DNA of 64,000 nucleotides from Pohlia nutans (GCA_022496805.1 CM040085.1:28673811-28737810), one strand, 5' to 3'; shown: positions 33,609 through 45,754, counted from the first letter of the stretch. Numbers and translations are program-made. Notes: generated by a model not told the origin, from the letters alone.

Positions 33609-33832
33609 TAAGGGAAGAGCACGCAATTCTGACAGTGTGCCCAATTCCGATAATTTTTAGACACGGTAGTCATTCTAAAAAGTAAATTTAAGTAGATCAT
33701 AGATAGCTTATCATTTTGGTCGACAAACAATAAAGACTCTATGATGTGATTAGAATCACGTTCTAAAATGAATGTTGTATCAAGAAATGATTGGAATTGG
33801 GTACACTGTCGGAATTGGGTGCTCCTACCTTA
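33609..33832. mobile_element. TA-flanked MITE, AGGTAGGAGCACCCAATTC family, 224 bp
   Basis: The right end read inward is AGGTAGGAGCACCCAATTCC. The left end AGGGAAGAGCACGCAATTC is the same with a few substitutions. Both are flanked by TA. The interior palindrome around GATAGCTTATCATTTTGGTC matches 54188-54391. Confidence 0.8.
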
Positions 33833-36800
33833 GTACCATATGGTGTTTTTGGAGAGAAGCTAGATTTTGCAAGATTGTTTCATTTTTTGGTAGTATGGAA
33901 TGCTATTAAGAGATACTGATTGCACAAATTTGTTCCACACTTGATTGGTTGTTCCTTGGTTATATAAAATAGAAAAAATCAAGTTGTGCACGACTCAAAT
34001 TGTAATGATTATTTGGAAGAGTATGCATCTTGAAATTTCAAAACTGCTATAGGTCCATGTGATTGGAATGTCTGTAGGAAAAATTCACATTTTGAGCATT
34101 TGAATCAATATTGGATGCAAAAAATATTCTATAATTATTGTCACGCCCCCTTGCTACTCCCTTTGTCATGGTGAAGCTAGCTTACTTGTGTGTATGAATG
34201 ATACTTCACTTTTTTTAGTGGCAACGAACACGACTTGCTAACACTCCACATGCCACGAATCCACAATGTTATCTCCCATCTTGTTCAAGGTCCCAACACC
34301 CCGTGATTCTAACCTTAGCTTCCACAAGACATTTTGGCATGCCATTTGATGACATGGGACAAAACTTCCATAAGTGTTTAAGCGCTCGGTGATGGCACTA
34401 CTTGCCACTAAAGCTAACCGCATGTAATCAACGCCCAACTCCCCACTAAGCCTTTAGTTCTTACTTCGGGACTCATAATACGAGATTCACTACTCAGGAC
34501 ACTACGGTAGTGGCTTAGTGTGGAATGGGACATCTCCTAATTACTGGAATCAAGAGGTGCAACCGAACACCTCACAATGCCAAAAGTATGGGAGTTAGGA
34601 CCCAACACTAGCGTCACCCCTTGGGAGTCAACGCAACTCACTTTGGCACCATGGGCGGGAGTGAGGAGGGAGACCAACCCTCCTTGTAGGAGGTGGCGAT
34701 TCTGCTTCTTCCCCACCTTTGTTGGACCATAACTTTTAAACCCTTTCTTTGCTCCTTGTGAGCCTTAGCAATCTGGATGAATATGCCTTCAAAACACATA
34801 AAGTAATAAAAAAAAGTGACCATCTAGACTCTAAAGAGTTAACATCTTTTTTGTAAAGAAGATAATTATATAATTTGAAGGATTAATTTCTATGATTTCA
34901 TCTTGTATCTTTTGGGAAAAATACACCACAATTAAAGCTTGGAAGGCCTTCAAATACCTTCATATACAACCTCAAATACATAAACATCTATCAAATTCTA
35001 TTGTACTGTACACTACAATATTTGGTTGTCTATTTCTTGCCATGTAACTTTCTTTTTAGAGGAGTGCATTTATGCACCACTTCAAAATGAGGAGCCCGAT
35101 TAGATTCAATTGAATGTATGTATAGGCCATGGTGTGTATAAAAACCATATAGGAACCTTTGTCTCAACTTTGAAAATATATGTAAAAATGTATGAGAAAT
35201 ATGAGAAATATGAAAAATAATAATATGAAAGAGGGTGAAAATATATGGGACAAAATCATCAGTGTGTATAAGAAGTGTTTTTACAAAGTTGTGAGTGTGT
35301 TTTTATATCCAATAATAATTCAAAGACTCAAAAATCACAAGTTCTCCTAACTACACTTGTTTCAAATATAGATAGTTTGCAATACTTTTGCAATTTTAGC
35401 ATGTGTTAACTTCCAAATACATGTTATAATTTTAGTTGTGGGTTGTTGAATCTTTCTTATTTTTCACCACATGGTCATTTATCTAGTGTAGAAAAAATCT
35501 TTACCATTTTTGTGAGGCTTGTAATTTGATTGATTTCAGATGAATAGAATTTAGATGGCAAACAAAAATTCAAAAGATCATAATAAAGTAAGAGTATCTT
35601 ATCCTAATGACCATTGTCTAAGTGTGAATGTTAGTAAATGCCCCCGACCATATCATGCTCATTAATTTCAAAGTACTATTTCATTTCATTTTGCAAAACA
35701 AGCACAAATGTTCTATATAAATAGTAAAAGATATTTATGGAAAACACATATTTTTTAATTATAAAATATGTCATTTATATTTTTTAAATCTTATAAAGTT
35801 GAATTTTTAATTATCAATTTCCTTAAAATCAATGATTTATTTAACTTCAAATGATGTGACTAATAAATCTAACATCTTATAGTCCATTTTTGACTTTATT
35901 ACAAGTCGTTTGATATTTAAATTCTTAAGGAATTAATTCTTTGTTAGCATTGATAATGAGTTGCGTAAATAAATAAATAAAAATTCCTATCACACAAGTT
36001 CTTTGAAGAGGAATTTTCTCCTATTGAATGTATATACAGATGTATCCCTAAATCCTTTTTGTACATTTACATAGTTAAATCATGTATATTATAAAAAACA
36101 ATAGATCCACTCTATTGTATCCTATGGTTGGTTTTAGCAAAAATTAATTCTAAAATAGGTACCAAATTTTTAGGAAAATTGTTTTTTCAAAAAAAAAATT
36201 GTAAGGGAAAAATGGATTTCGGGGAACATTCATTTTTCCGGAATTTTTTTTAAGAAAAAAAATAAAAATTCGGCAAAGGGCACTAAACTTGATTCTAGGA
36301 TACGGTATGTGTACGATGTACGTGAATGCCTCAAATAATATCCATGTGTACACTTACGTGGATACATACAGGCTACAAAGAGTTCAATCCCCAAGATTTA
36401 ATTTTAATTATTTTGAGAATAGTTTATTTCCTAATTTAATTCAATTTAATAAGCAATCTCTAAGCCAACTAGAGAGAAATAATTGATTTTGATGGTTCCA
36501 CCAAACTTGGTTGAATCCGGAAATTGAAAACCCAAATTGTAGTTTACATAATTGGATTATATACCATATTAGAAAATGCAAGCAATTTAGAATACAACGA
36601 AAGACTCATTTTATTCATAGATATAGCCCTCCAAAGTTGAGCACATTATAAAGTCGGTCATGCCTCAAAAACGTGAGTTTAGACTGAATCATGTCATGTC
36701 AATGACTCAATTCAATGCAAATTGAAATCTCATGTACATTGTATAGTTTGTTGAATGTTGGGTCTAGTTGAGGGACGGATGGGGCGGTTGTGAAAGGGGT

Positions 36801-37201
36801 GTTTTCACGGTAGGACGACAATTTTGCACGAAAGGAGAATGTGCAAAATAAAAAGCACTTGCCATTACTGAGTCATTACTGCATCATTATTTATATCCAA
36901 TAATTACGGAAAATGTTTAAATATACTAAAATGGAATATTCTTGGAATATTCTTGAACCACTTTACACATCTAAGGTGTAACAATGCACCTTTTTTACAC
37001 ATTTAGATCCAAATGCTATGAATAATTGTTTCAAAATAATTTCTATCAAAAGTTTTTCATATTCCTATAATTCATATTTTCACAATTATTTTTACATGCA
37101 TTTTAATGACCACTAGAAGTTACAGAATGAAAAAAAACTGACAAATCCAGCTTGTAACTACATATTTTGGCTGCCCTACCGTAAAAGCATCCTAAATAGG
37201 G
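33833..37201. other. Intergenic, no gene seen
   Basis: AT-rich. 34139 begins TGTCACGCCCCC, a sequence resembling the start of some plant LTRs, and 34140-34740 is less AT-rich, but no matching end or target duplication was found. The remainder (34830-37200) has no recognised element. Confidence 0.4.
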
Positions 37202-37205
37202 TTAA

Positions 37206-38128
37206 CGCTTAAATGCCCATGTGCACTAAAGTGTTTATTTCCATATCTCATTAGTTCTCAAAGGCATGACTACTGTCGTAAATTACAGGTGAACATGGAG
37301 AATTAAATAAAAATAAAAAATAAAAAATAATTTTAAATAGAAAATCAAGTCTACTTTCCAATCTATGAATCATGTCAATCCGAGTTAAACTCCACCAAGG
37401 AGAATTTTTCAAAGACAAAGACCTCAATATTATCCTAGTACTATAAAATCTACTATTTGGGGAAAGTAATGATGTTCTCTCCGTTGAAAAAATGTTTCTT
37501 AAGATTTTAGAATAGAATGTCCACTTTTAACCCTTAAACGTCAAGAGGGCCTGGGCGGGGCAGCCCGGAAGGCATCTAAATTTTCAGAGGAAAAAAGAAA
37601 AAAGAAAACGAAAAAAATGCAAAAACGGCTTTGTTGGGCACTGCTGGCCAGCACTGTAGCACCTCAGCTGCCCCAACCTCAAAACCTGTTCAATTTGATA
37701 ACTTTGATTGCTTACCAACGATTCCACAATCTCTCAAATGAGGCGCAAATTTGGAATCTAGATCGCTTTTTCAGTAGCTTTCCAACGCACCAATCCTCGC
37801 TTGAGTTGGTTGAGAAAATCCACTTTTTCCTTCATTATTCTCTTTTGAATAAGCCCATGGAGCTTACCTTGACGTTTAAGGGTTAACCAACCACACCAAA
37901 TTTCAAACTCTACAAATAAAATTTGTAATTTCGATAAAATCTGAAGTTAAATGCTTTAAAAGTAATTACATGAAGATCTAAAAATAATTTTGGAAATTTA
38001 ACCTTGCTGATAATTTTTAAACATCATGCTTTTCATTTTCTTTATTGAACCAAACTTCATTGAAGATAAAGAGGGCAAGTATTATATCACGTCTACGTTT
38101 TGTCCAATACCCCTCTGTCATTTAGAGG
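37206..38128. mobile_element. TTAA-type element split by a younger TTAA element
   Basis: The ends are TTAA|CGCTTAAATGCCC and GTCATTTAGAGG|TTAA. The interior matches 3690-4231. Positions 37531-37882 are a complete second element with its own TTAA pair, inserted inside this one. Without the insert the element would be about 570 bp. Confidence 0.8.
37531..37882. mobile_element. TTAA-flanked inverted-repeat element, 352 bp, nested
   Basis: The ends are TTAA|CCCTTAAACGTCAAG and CTTGACGTTTAAGGG|TTAA (TTAA at 37527-37530 and 37883-37886). It is closely similar to 25696-26063 in reverse and keeps an open frame of 89 codons on the plus strand (37617-37886) that parallels the frame of that copy. Confidence 0.9.
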
Positions 38129-38271
38129 TTAAACAAACTCATTTTTTACTACAAGATTGGCATTTGTATGTCCATTTTCAATTGCAGACTATGAAATAGA
38201 GAGGATGCATGAAAGAAAAAGCAGACTTGATATTAAACTGAGGTTTTTAAAGAATGAGTTATTGATATAGT

Positions 38272-38631
38272 AGATTTATCCTTAAATTCACCTTGTGTTT
38301 GAATAAGATATTGTGAATTTTGCTTTAATATACTCTTATTTGTTCACCCCAAATAGTTAAAAGGTATAGAAGAGTTTGGTGGTCTATCATTATTAGGTGT
38401 ATAAGAGCTTGGTGGTTTTTAAATTCAAAGAAAACTAGTTTAATCGTCAAGAAAGACGGCTAAACTAGTTTTCCATGGATTTGAAGACCACCAAGCTCTT
38501 ACACACCTAATATTGAGAGACCGCTAAGCTCTTCCATACCTTTTAACTATTTGGGATGAACAAATAAGAGTATATCAAAGCAAAATTCACAATATCTTAT
38601 TCAAACACAAGGTGACTTTAAGGATAACTCT
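38272..38631. mobile_element. AGAG-ended foldback element, 360 bp, AGT target duplication
   Basis: It starts AGATTTATCCTTAAATTCAC and ends with the complement of AGAGTTATCCTTAAAGTCAC, flanked by AGT (38269-38271, 38632-38634). It is exactly the length of 6036-6395 and 61918-62277 and has the same hairpin core GACGGCTAAACTAGTTTTCC. Confidence 0.92.
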
Positions 38632-38634
38632 AGT

Positions 38635-39028
38635 GATTGCTAGAAACAATGGGACAATTGAAGTGACTATAGAGAATTACATATGTTACTTGTATATGTG
38701 AAAATAGAATGCGACAACTATCCCACGCAAAGGTCAAATTTAAACACAAGGCAAGTATTTTTGGATCAATCCTAAGGTTTGAGTATTTTTGGATCAATCT
38801 CACTTATCACTTATCATTCCACAGGGTGTCAAAACTATGCCAGGAATGTTTCTAGAATATCTTGAAAAAAACGGAAATCATATGATCATGCAGTTTAGGG
38901 ACAATTCATGAATACTTCTATAATTCTTGCAGCTCACCATTGATGCCCCATCCATCTTCACAATTCAGCGAGATGCTTGTTGTTCACAAAGATGAAGACT
39001 ACAAGTTTGTATGAGAGACCCCATGTCT
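38635..39028. other. Intergenic, nothing recognised
   Basis: About 400 bp without gene or repeat that I can name. Confidence 0.5.
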
Positions 39029-39031
39029 TTA

Positions 39032-40128
39032 CACTACTAGAAAAGGCGTCGCTACTCACTCAGAACAGTGTTCACTGTACAGTCAGGTCCAATTTGCTTA
39101 CGAATTCCCCTCTGCAGGAAAAAAATTCAGAAACTTCGAGCAATGTGTGTGTACTAAAAAATGATCCGATTTAGAAACCGTAAAGTGCGTTGGAATCACA
39201 TTGGAGTGTACTACAATATCATTACAAATTTACACATGTATTAGTGAAAATCATACAACAAGTTACAAATATTATATACACTAACCACCATTGAGTGCTC
39301 TCATCCTTTGCTTCAATTACAATGTTCATTCTAGCAAGCATATTTGCAATGAGCGTTTGAAATTGTTCTTGAGATACTTGAGCCTATACTTGTTGGATGA
39401 TTCGTATCATTTCATCTGTTTCCTTTGTAATTTCTTCTTTTGTAATGGTGTAGGGGCTTTCACTAGTTTTGACAAAAGTCCACTTGTCATCATTCCTCCA
39501 ACTAAACAATCAATAGTTGATTTTGTGGAACTTATTTATGAAAATACATTGAGCGGCTTCTATTTTGTGTATGATAGACCTATTCAACTCACATTGATGG
39601 AAGATGGTGCTCCAATACACTGTAGTAAATACCCTAATGATTGGAGACAAGTCCATGGATTCAAAAAGATTGTGAAGGACAAACAGGAAATGATACAAAT
39701 CATTCAACAAGTATGGGTTCAAGTATGTCAAGAACAATTTCAAATGCTCATTGCAAATATGCTTGCTAGAATGGACACTATAATTGAAGCAAAAGGTGAG
39801 AGCACTCAATGGTAGATAGTGTATATAATATCTGTAATTTGTAGTATGATTTGACTAATACATGCGTAAATTTGTAATGATATATTAATACACTCTAATG
39901 TGATTGCAACGCACTTTACAATTTCCAAATCGGATCATTTTTGAGTACACACGCATTTTTCAAAGTTTCAAAAAAAATTTCCTGCAGAGGGGAATTCGTA
40001 AGCAAATTGGACCTGACTGTACACACTTGTCCTACGTGACGAATCGCACTCACCAAGTCTTGAGTGCTTGGGCAGTGATTGCGAAGTGGCACCATTTTCC
40101 AAGTGAAAAGCGACACCTCCTTGTAGTG
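39032..40128. mobile_element. CACTA-ended foldback element with transposase relic, 1097 bp, TTA target duplication
   Basis: The ends are CACTACTAGAAAAGGCGTCG and AAAGCGACACCTCCTTGTAGTG (rightmost bases, read inward CACTACAAGGAGG), flanked by TTA (39029-39031, 40129-40131). The two outer arms (about 39060-39440 and 39690-40070) are inverted copies of each other, and both carry the 3' end of a transposase-like reading frame. The middle (39440-39690) is present once. It shares terminal 60-110 bp with the short copies 51958-52118 and 56478-56650, so it is the nearest thing here to the parent element. Confidence 0.9.
39486..39815 (+). pseudogene. Relic of a Tc1/IS630-like DDE transposase, C-terminal part
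   Basis: In an open frame that continues upstream to 39291, residues from about 66 onward read like the C-terminal third of a Tc1/mariner-type (DDE_3) transposase. They contain LMEDGAPIH (the second catalytic aspartate), a W...HG segment, then a W...E-F..LIANMLARMDTIIEAKG ending that corresponds to the family's LI-SMPRR-AVIKAKGG tail. The SPDLNPIE-W block that should follow the HG segment, with the third catalytic acid, is absent as if deleted in frame. The first 50 or so residues of the frame are merely the antisense of the tail, because the element is a foldback. It cannot be active. The family call rests on motif memory, not a search. Confidence 0.6.
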
Positions 40129-40181
40129 TTAATTGCATTTCAAGCAGATTGGGTGTTAAAAAAAAAAACACCTTTAGATAA

Positions 40182-40412
40182 CCCCTAAAGGACTAAGAAG
40201 CCCAAATTGGGCCTCATGTTTTTTTTAATAGTTTTGAGTAGGTTCTATGTGAAATTTCTTTTGTTCAAATTTGTTTGTTTTTCAACCAACACATACACTG
40301 TTCTTCACTAATTCTAGTGATATAAAGTTCAATCTCATATGAATAGTATTTTTCACAATATCATCAATTGAATTAGTCATTTTAAAACCGTGAATCCTTG
40401 GTCCTTTAGGGG
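40182..40412. mobile_element. TTAA-type element, 231 bp
   Basis: The ends are ATAA|CCCCTAAAGGACTAAG and CTTGGTCCTTTAGGGG|TTAA. The left target copy has one substitution. It shares terminal CCC(C/T)TAAAGGAC with 4908-5467. Confidence 0.82.
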
Positions 40413-40416
40413 TTAA

Positions 40417-41059
40417 GTTTGTAGAATGATTTGTGACCATTATGCAAAAGGGAGCTGCAGTGGTAGGAAGGTGGTCTTTGGGCGCCAAGCAATAGTGCGA
40501 GAGTTTGATGAGGAGTCTTGTGTACCATCTTTTGAAACACAAAATTCTTTAATCAGCATCAACTCTTCATTAATCGGGGAATCTGAGACATATTATTATC
40601 CTTTTAAATTGATATGGTTGATATTCTTCAGCCAGTAGTAGTGGAAGAGCAGGATTGTTGTGGGGAATTTTAATTGCTCGAGAATGACGTTCAACAACGG
40701 TATTTGAAATGTTCTGATGTGAATTTCGGGTTATCAAGCTGTTGCTGCTCCTACTACTGATCCTGCAATGCCTCTCACAGGGAGAGATAAAGACATTCAC
40801 ACATGGGATTTCATATGGGAAATGGGACAAAATTCCCACAATTGCAACTTTCCTGGGATGATTGTAGAGTATTTTTGATCTGGGAAAGTTGCAATTGTGT
40901 GAAATTTGACAGCGTTTCCCATATGGGAATACTGTTTTTATCTCCTTGTGTCTAAAGGAAAGTTACGCTTTCTCAGGTAAGATAATCTTGTTCCAATCAA
41001 CTTTTTCTTGCTTTCTTGTTGGTTTCTAGAGTTCCCTTATTAGACAAATTAGGCTTGCT
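40417..41059. other. Intergenic with one long hairpin
   Basis: No gene is seen. It includes the inverted repeat at 40811-40930. Confidence 0.5.
40811..40930. repeat. Inverted repeat, CATATGGGAAA arms of about 50 bp
   Basis: CATATGGGAAATGGGACAAA...CAATTGCAACTTTCC pairs with GGAAAGTTGCAATTG...GTTTCCCATATGGG across a short loop. It is probably a small foldback element without a clear target duplication. Confidence 0.85.
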
Positions 41060-41063
41060 TTAA

Positions 41064-41235
41064 CCCCTAAACGTTCTTACCCCTCTCCAGATTTGGAGAA
41101 TTTCAAAGATGTCTTATAAAATGTAACTAAGATGTCTTATAAAATGTAACTAAGATTGAACTTGACATGTGAATAAAATTAGCACATTATGAATTTTTGA
41201 TTCTATTCATACGGTTAGATCTATGCTTTCTGTCA
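41064..41235. mobile_element. TTAA-type element, left fragment only
   Basis: TTAA|CCCCTAAACGTTC followed by sequence matching the left third of 31379-31956, with a small internal direct repeat (AAGATGTCTTATAAAATGTA twice). The rest of the element is missing. Confidence 0.7.
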
Positions 41236-41577
41236 CTAGCGTGTATTTTTTACTATTGCTATAAAATATATAGTAAAAAAACGACATACTATCATTAGAC
41301 AAGTGTTGAACATGTTAGAAAACCCATTCAAATATTCTTGGATATTCAAGAATATTCTAAAAATATGCTTGTGTGATAGAAGAGAGGTATCCGTGATAGA
41401 CAAGAGGGTTGTTAGATGTTGTGTTGAAAACACTACAAATTGCACCTAAATATCTGTCTGAGAAGACAACCCTATTAATATTGTAGGCTTTTATTGAAAA
41501 TCACAAAGATCTGGAAATCACAGATTTATTATAGTGTTTCTTTCAAGAGAGACTTTTACCCTGCAAAATGTTGAAAC

Positions 41578-41777
41578 TGTTAAGCTAGAGAGAAAATGAG
41601 AATGCAAAAAGAAGTGAGGGGCCCTTGCGGCCATTGCTTAAATACCCTCCGGGGTGGGTGGAATACAGTAAAGGAAGGGAGGCGCAACTAGATGTAAACC
41701 TAACTAGATGTAAATCCGGGAGTCTAGGAAGATGGATGAACTGTCTCGTTATCTTCTAGAGTCGCTCCATCCTAACA
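41578..41777 (-). repeat. 3' LTR of the copia element (left in the window), 200 bp
   Basis: Begins TGTTAAGCTAGAGAG and ends CGCTCCATCCTAACA on the plus strand. It differs from the other LTR only at 41760 (A here, G there). Confidence 0.97.
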
Positions 41778-41790
41778 CTCCTCCTCGACC
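41778..41790 (-). other. Polypurine tract of the copia element
   Basis: On the minus strand GGTCGAGGAGGAG lies immediately before the 3' LTR, the position expected for the plus-strand DNA synthesis primer. Confidence 0.8.
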
Positions 41791-41875
41791 ATAGAAGCAC
41801 CTCATTAAAAACTCCTCCTCGGGCAAAACCCAATGGGAAATCCCGGGTGGAGAAAAGAGTGTGTTCTGTTTAAAA

Positions 41876-44800
41876 CTAGTCGAGTTCTTGGAGAGTTCTC
41901 ATGCCTGCTGCTCGCACCAACTCGCGGTGTTTGTAAGCTGGTAGTGCCTTGGTCAACATATCCGATATATTGTTGGCGGATTCAATCTTTGTGATGGTAA
42001 CCTGGCCAGTCTCCACAAGGTCCTGCATAAAACCGAACAAGGTTGGATTGATGTGCTTTACGCGGTCCGCCTTGACGAATCCCGTAGCAACTTGAGCAAC
42101 GGCGGCCGCATTGTCTTCGTAGATGACAGTAGCTTGATTGTTGTGACTGGTCTTGCACTGTTCAGAGATGGCCTGGACCATGGTTCGAAGCCAAACAGCT
42201 TCTCTCGCGGCTTCGTGTAATGCTAGCAGCTCGGCGTGATTAGTTGAAGTAGCCGTGATTGTTTGTTTGACAGATTTCCATGATATGGGCGTCCCGTTCT
42301 TGATAAAGATGTATTCGGTTTGGGACTTGCCGTTCACTTCGTCAGTTCGATAACCTGAGTCCGCGTATCCCACGATGTTCGATTCTGTGTCTTTTGTGAA
42401 GTGGAGTCCAAGGTCTTCCGTTCCTCGGAGGTAACGCAGCAAGTGCTTGATCCCTGCCCAATGTCGATGTGCTGGCTTGCGGCTGTGGCGAGCGAGTACG
42501 CTGGTTGCAAACGCGATATCAGGCCGCGTATGTGTTGCGAGGTAAATAAGAGCTCCGACCGCCGCGAGGTAACGTTGCTTGTCTATCTCGTCCTCCTCCT
42601 CCTCGCAAGGACGGTACGGATCTTCGCCAGTCTTACTGCGGCCAATCATGGGTGCTGAGATGGGGTTCGCATCGGCCATATTGAAGTGCTTGAGTAGCTT
42701 CTTAACGTAAGACTCTTGGTGAAGTAGAATGCTTCCGTCTGGAAGATGGTGGACCTGCAAGCTCAAGCAAAAACTAGTTCGGCCAAGTAGCTTCATCTCG
42801 AATTGGGTAGATAGTAACTTCTCAACCTCCATGCACAAGCTCATAGTACCCACCAAGTTGATGTCGTCGACGTAGACTGCCAGTATGACGTATCCTGCAT
42901 CTTTACAAAGAACAAAAATACACGGGAGCGCAGGATGACAAGTGAACCCTTGGGTGGTAAGAAACCGGCGGAGGTGATGGTACCAAGTTCTCCCGGCTTG
43001 TTTAAGGCCGTATAGTGCCTTACGGAGCTTTAATCCGCTAAATTTGCCAACTTGTGGAGCCGGGGGGTGGTCCAAGAAATCTGGTGGTGGCCGGATGTAT
43101 ATGTCCTCGTCAAGCTCACCATACAAGTATGCGGTGACTACATCTAGGAGCCTGGTGGTAAGGGTGAGTTGAACTGCTAATCCTAGTAAGTAGCGGAACG
43201 AGGAACAGTCCATCACGGGTGAGTACGTTTGGTCAAAATCTACACCGGGACGTTGATTGAAGCCTTGGGCGACGCAATGGATCTTGTAACGTACAATCTG
43301 GCCTTGTTCGTTGCGTTTGCGGGTGAAAACGAGTTTGTACCCTATAGGTTTGGAGCTAAGGTTGAGAGCTAACGGTCCGAAGACTTCTCGTTTTCGTAGT
43401 GAACTATATTCGGCGTGGAGGGCAGTACGCCATTGAGGCCAGTCCGGGCTGGCTTTGGCCTGTTCCAAGGAAATGGGATCGTGATTGAGGCTCATGAGCT
43501 TAGTAACAAAGGTTTCTACCTCGTATTGAGGGTCTGTCTCGGGTTCTACATGGTGTGACTCAAGTTCCGGAGTCAAGGGGTCTGTTTGTGTGGATTCTGG
43601 TTCTACTGGTTGGGACTCAGTGCGAGTTTTCTTGGGAGTACGAGCACTGGTTGTGGCCGTGCGCTTCTTGGGAAGCGGCGGTGGCTTGGGGTTACCAGAA
43701 CCGGGAATGGGATTTTGAAGGATACGAGATCCGGAGTCAAAGCCGTCGGGAATTTGGTTTGCTAAAGACTGAAGGTGTAATAGTTTCTGTACTTTTGTCT
43801 CGGATAGGGCAGTACGTGGATTAGGGTTCATGGTAAGGGTTTCAGGGGCTCTAAATATGAGTGGTGGCGAGTTTGGTTGGGGCGGTAATGTAGGAAAGAT
43901 AGTTTCTATAAATCTGCAGTTTTCAAAACGAGCCTTATGAACTGCCCCGGTACTCGGGACTAGATAGCGTATGATACTGGGTGAGTCAAAACCAATATAC
44001 ATGCCCTCTATCCGATGAGCGCTAATGGTACGAATCTGAGGCTCGGGTGCTCGTATCCAAACCTGACATCCAAACACACGGAGGTGGCGGATATTTGGGA
44101 CTCTACCTGATACTAATTCAAGGGAGGTTTGAGTGTTTAAGAGCGTGGGACGAAGGCGTAGAAGGGTGGCAGTGTGAAGGACAGCATGCCCCTACATAGA
44201 TGCGGGCAAATGGGCATGAAGAAGTAATGGGCGGGTAATAAGCTGAATCTTCTTTATAAATGCCTTTGCTAAACCATTCTGAGAGTGTTCGTATGGAACA
44301 GAATACGTAAGCTCTATCCCTGTTGCGGTACAATAGTCCTCAAACGCGTGAGATCTAAACTCTTTTGCATTGTCCATGCGCAAAGTTTGGATGGGTTTGT
44401 CCGGGAAATGGGTTCTAAACCTGATGAGCATCGCTAAGATTTTGGGAAATGCCATATTGCGGGTCGTGAGCAAGGATACTTTTGAGTGGCTGCCAGATGC
44501 GTCTACGAGGACAAGGAAATATAGAAACTGACCTGCGGGAGGATTGATGGGGCCGCATATATCCCCATGGAGGCGCTGCAGTGGCTGAGGGAGCTCCGTC
44601 GGGAGTCGCCACCGGGACGGGTGCTTTGCATACTTCCCTTGAATGCACGCCGTACAATCAGCAACCTTGTCCGCGTCGCTTGTGCTCGATGTATGGCCGG
44701 TGAGAACGGGCAGCATGCGGCGAAATATAGTAGTGCCAGGGTGTCCAAGACGCCGATGCCAAAGTTGCGCCTTGGGGAGCACCGTGAGGTTACACGAGCG

Positions 44801-45733
44801 GCCGTTGGTCGCGGCGGCGGTAATCTCCAACGCATACAAACCAGTAGTGCCCGCTTTCACCGTAGTGAACACATACGTTCCTTTGCGCAGTTCTAGTGCC
44901 TCATCATCATCAACTTCCCCATCACGGGTGGAAGCGTGGATCCCATTTGCACGCAAATCCCGGTAGCTGATCAGACTACGGGGTGCGGCTGGAGCATACA
45001 TGGCTCTTTCACACCTGAGGGGGAATCCCCCGGGCAATACTATCGTTGCCCGCCCCTCCCGGAACTTAAATGTCCGGCTTCCGGCTATTGTGAGTATATT
45101 GCACTCTTGCCAGGGTCCGCGCATGCAATCAGACTCGAAATACTGGGGGTCCCGAAAAATCAAATGTGTAGACGCGCTGTCTAAGAGTGCCGTATCAGAC
45201 GGGGTACTATGCTGGGACAACTGGACCATATAGTTTTCGGGGTCAATGTCATTGAAAGAGGGAGCATCGAGAGTGTGCACTTCTCTCTTCTCCTCTTTCA
45301 GTTTTTGGAGTTCTCTATACATCTCTACGAAATACTCGGGGGTGCGGCATTCGCGTGCGTAATGACCTTGCCTGCCACATTTGTGGCACGCACCCCGGTT
45401 TGGTTTGGACCTATCGGGATTGCTAGACTGACCGTGTGACTGGGACCTCCACGACCGGGACCTATCATAAGGTTCATGGCGATCGTGATTATACCTGGAG
45501 TAGTCGCGGCGGTCGTTGTTGTAACGTTGGTCTGGCCGGGTCGAGGTGTAACGCTGGTCATCGCGGCCGTGATAGTATCGGCTGTCGCGTCCTCGGCCAC
45601 GTCCCCGTCCGCCTCTCGGACTGCGTTTCGCTGCCTCAGTGCTGTGGGCTTCGCGCACTGGTGGTGCGGGTGGTGTGGGTACTTCAGTCACATGGATCTC
45701 CCGTGCTGGTCTTGCCTTTGCGTTTTTCAACAA
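41876..45733 (-). pseudogene. Copia pol: protease, integrase, reverse transcriptase, RNase H (one in-frame stop)
   Basis: Two same-frame segments, 45733-44192 (513 residues) and 44077-41876 (733 residues), are separated by a TAG at 44192-44194. In the first segment: nucleic-acid-binding RGGRGRGRGR tail, CCHC knuckle at residues 116-129, protease LLDSAS (Asp185), LWHRRLGH with C360/C363 zinc site, integrase Asp391 and Asp454. The residue exactly 36 after Asp454, where Glu is required, is Lys490 (QNGLAKAF). In the second segment: RT with Asp312 (LLDVVTAYLYG) and YVDD at 402-405, LYGLKQAGRTWY, and copia RNase H (GYADSGY, DNAAAVAQV). RT and RNase H look intact. Integrase should be dead even if the stop is read through. 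Confidence 0.93.
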
Positions 45734-45754
45734 TATCTGCTGCTGCTTTTCGAC

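Noticed and set aside
34139..34840. LTR of a gypsy-type element starting TGTCACGCCCCC
   Set aside because: No matching CA end, target duplication or internal coding region was found.
44118..44333. Separate small gene between the two pol segments
   Set aside because: It is an alternative frame of pol. The pol frame continues through 44191-44078 apart from the single TAG.
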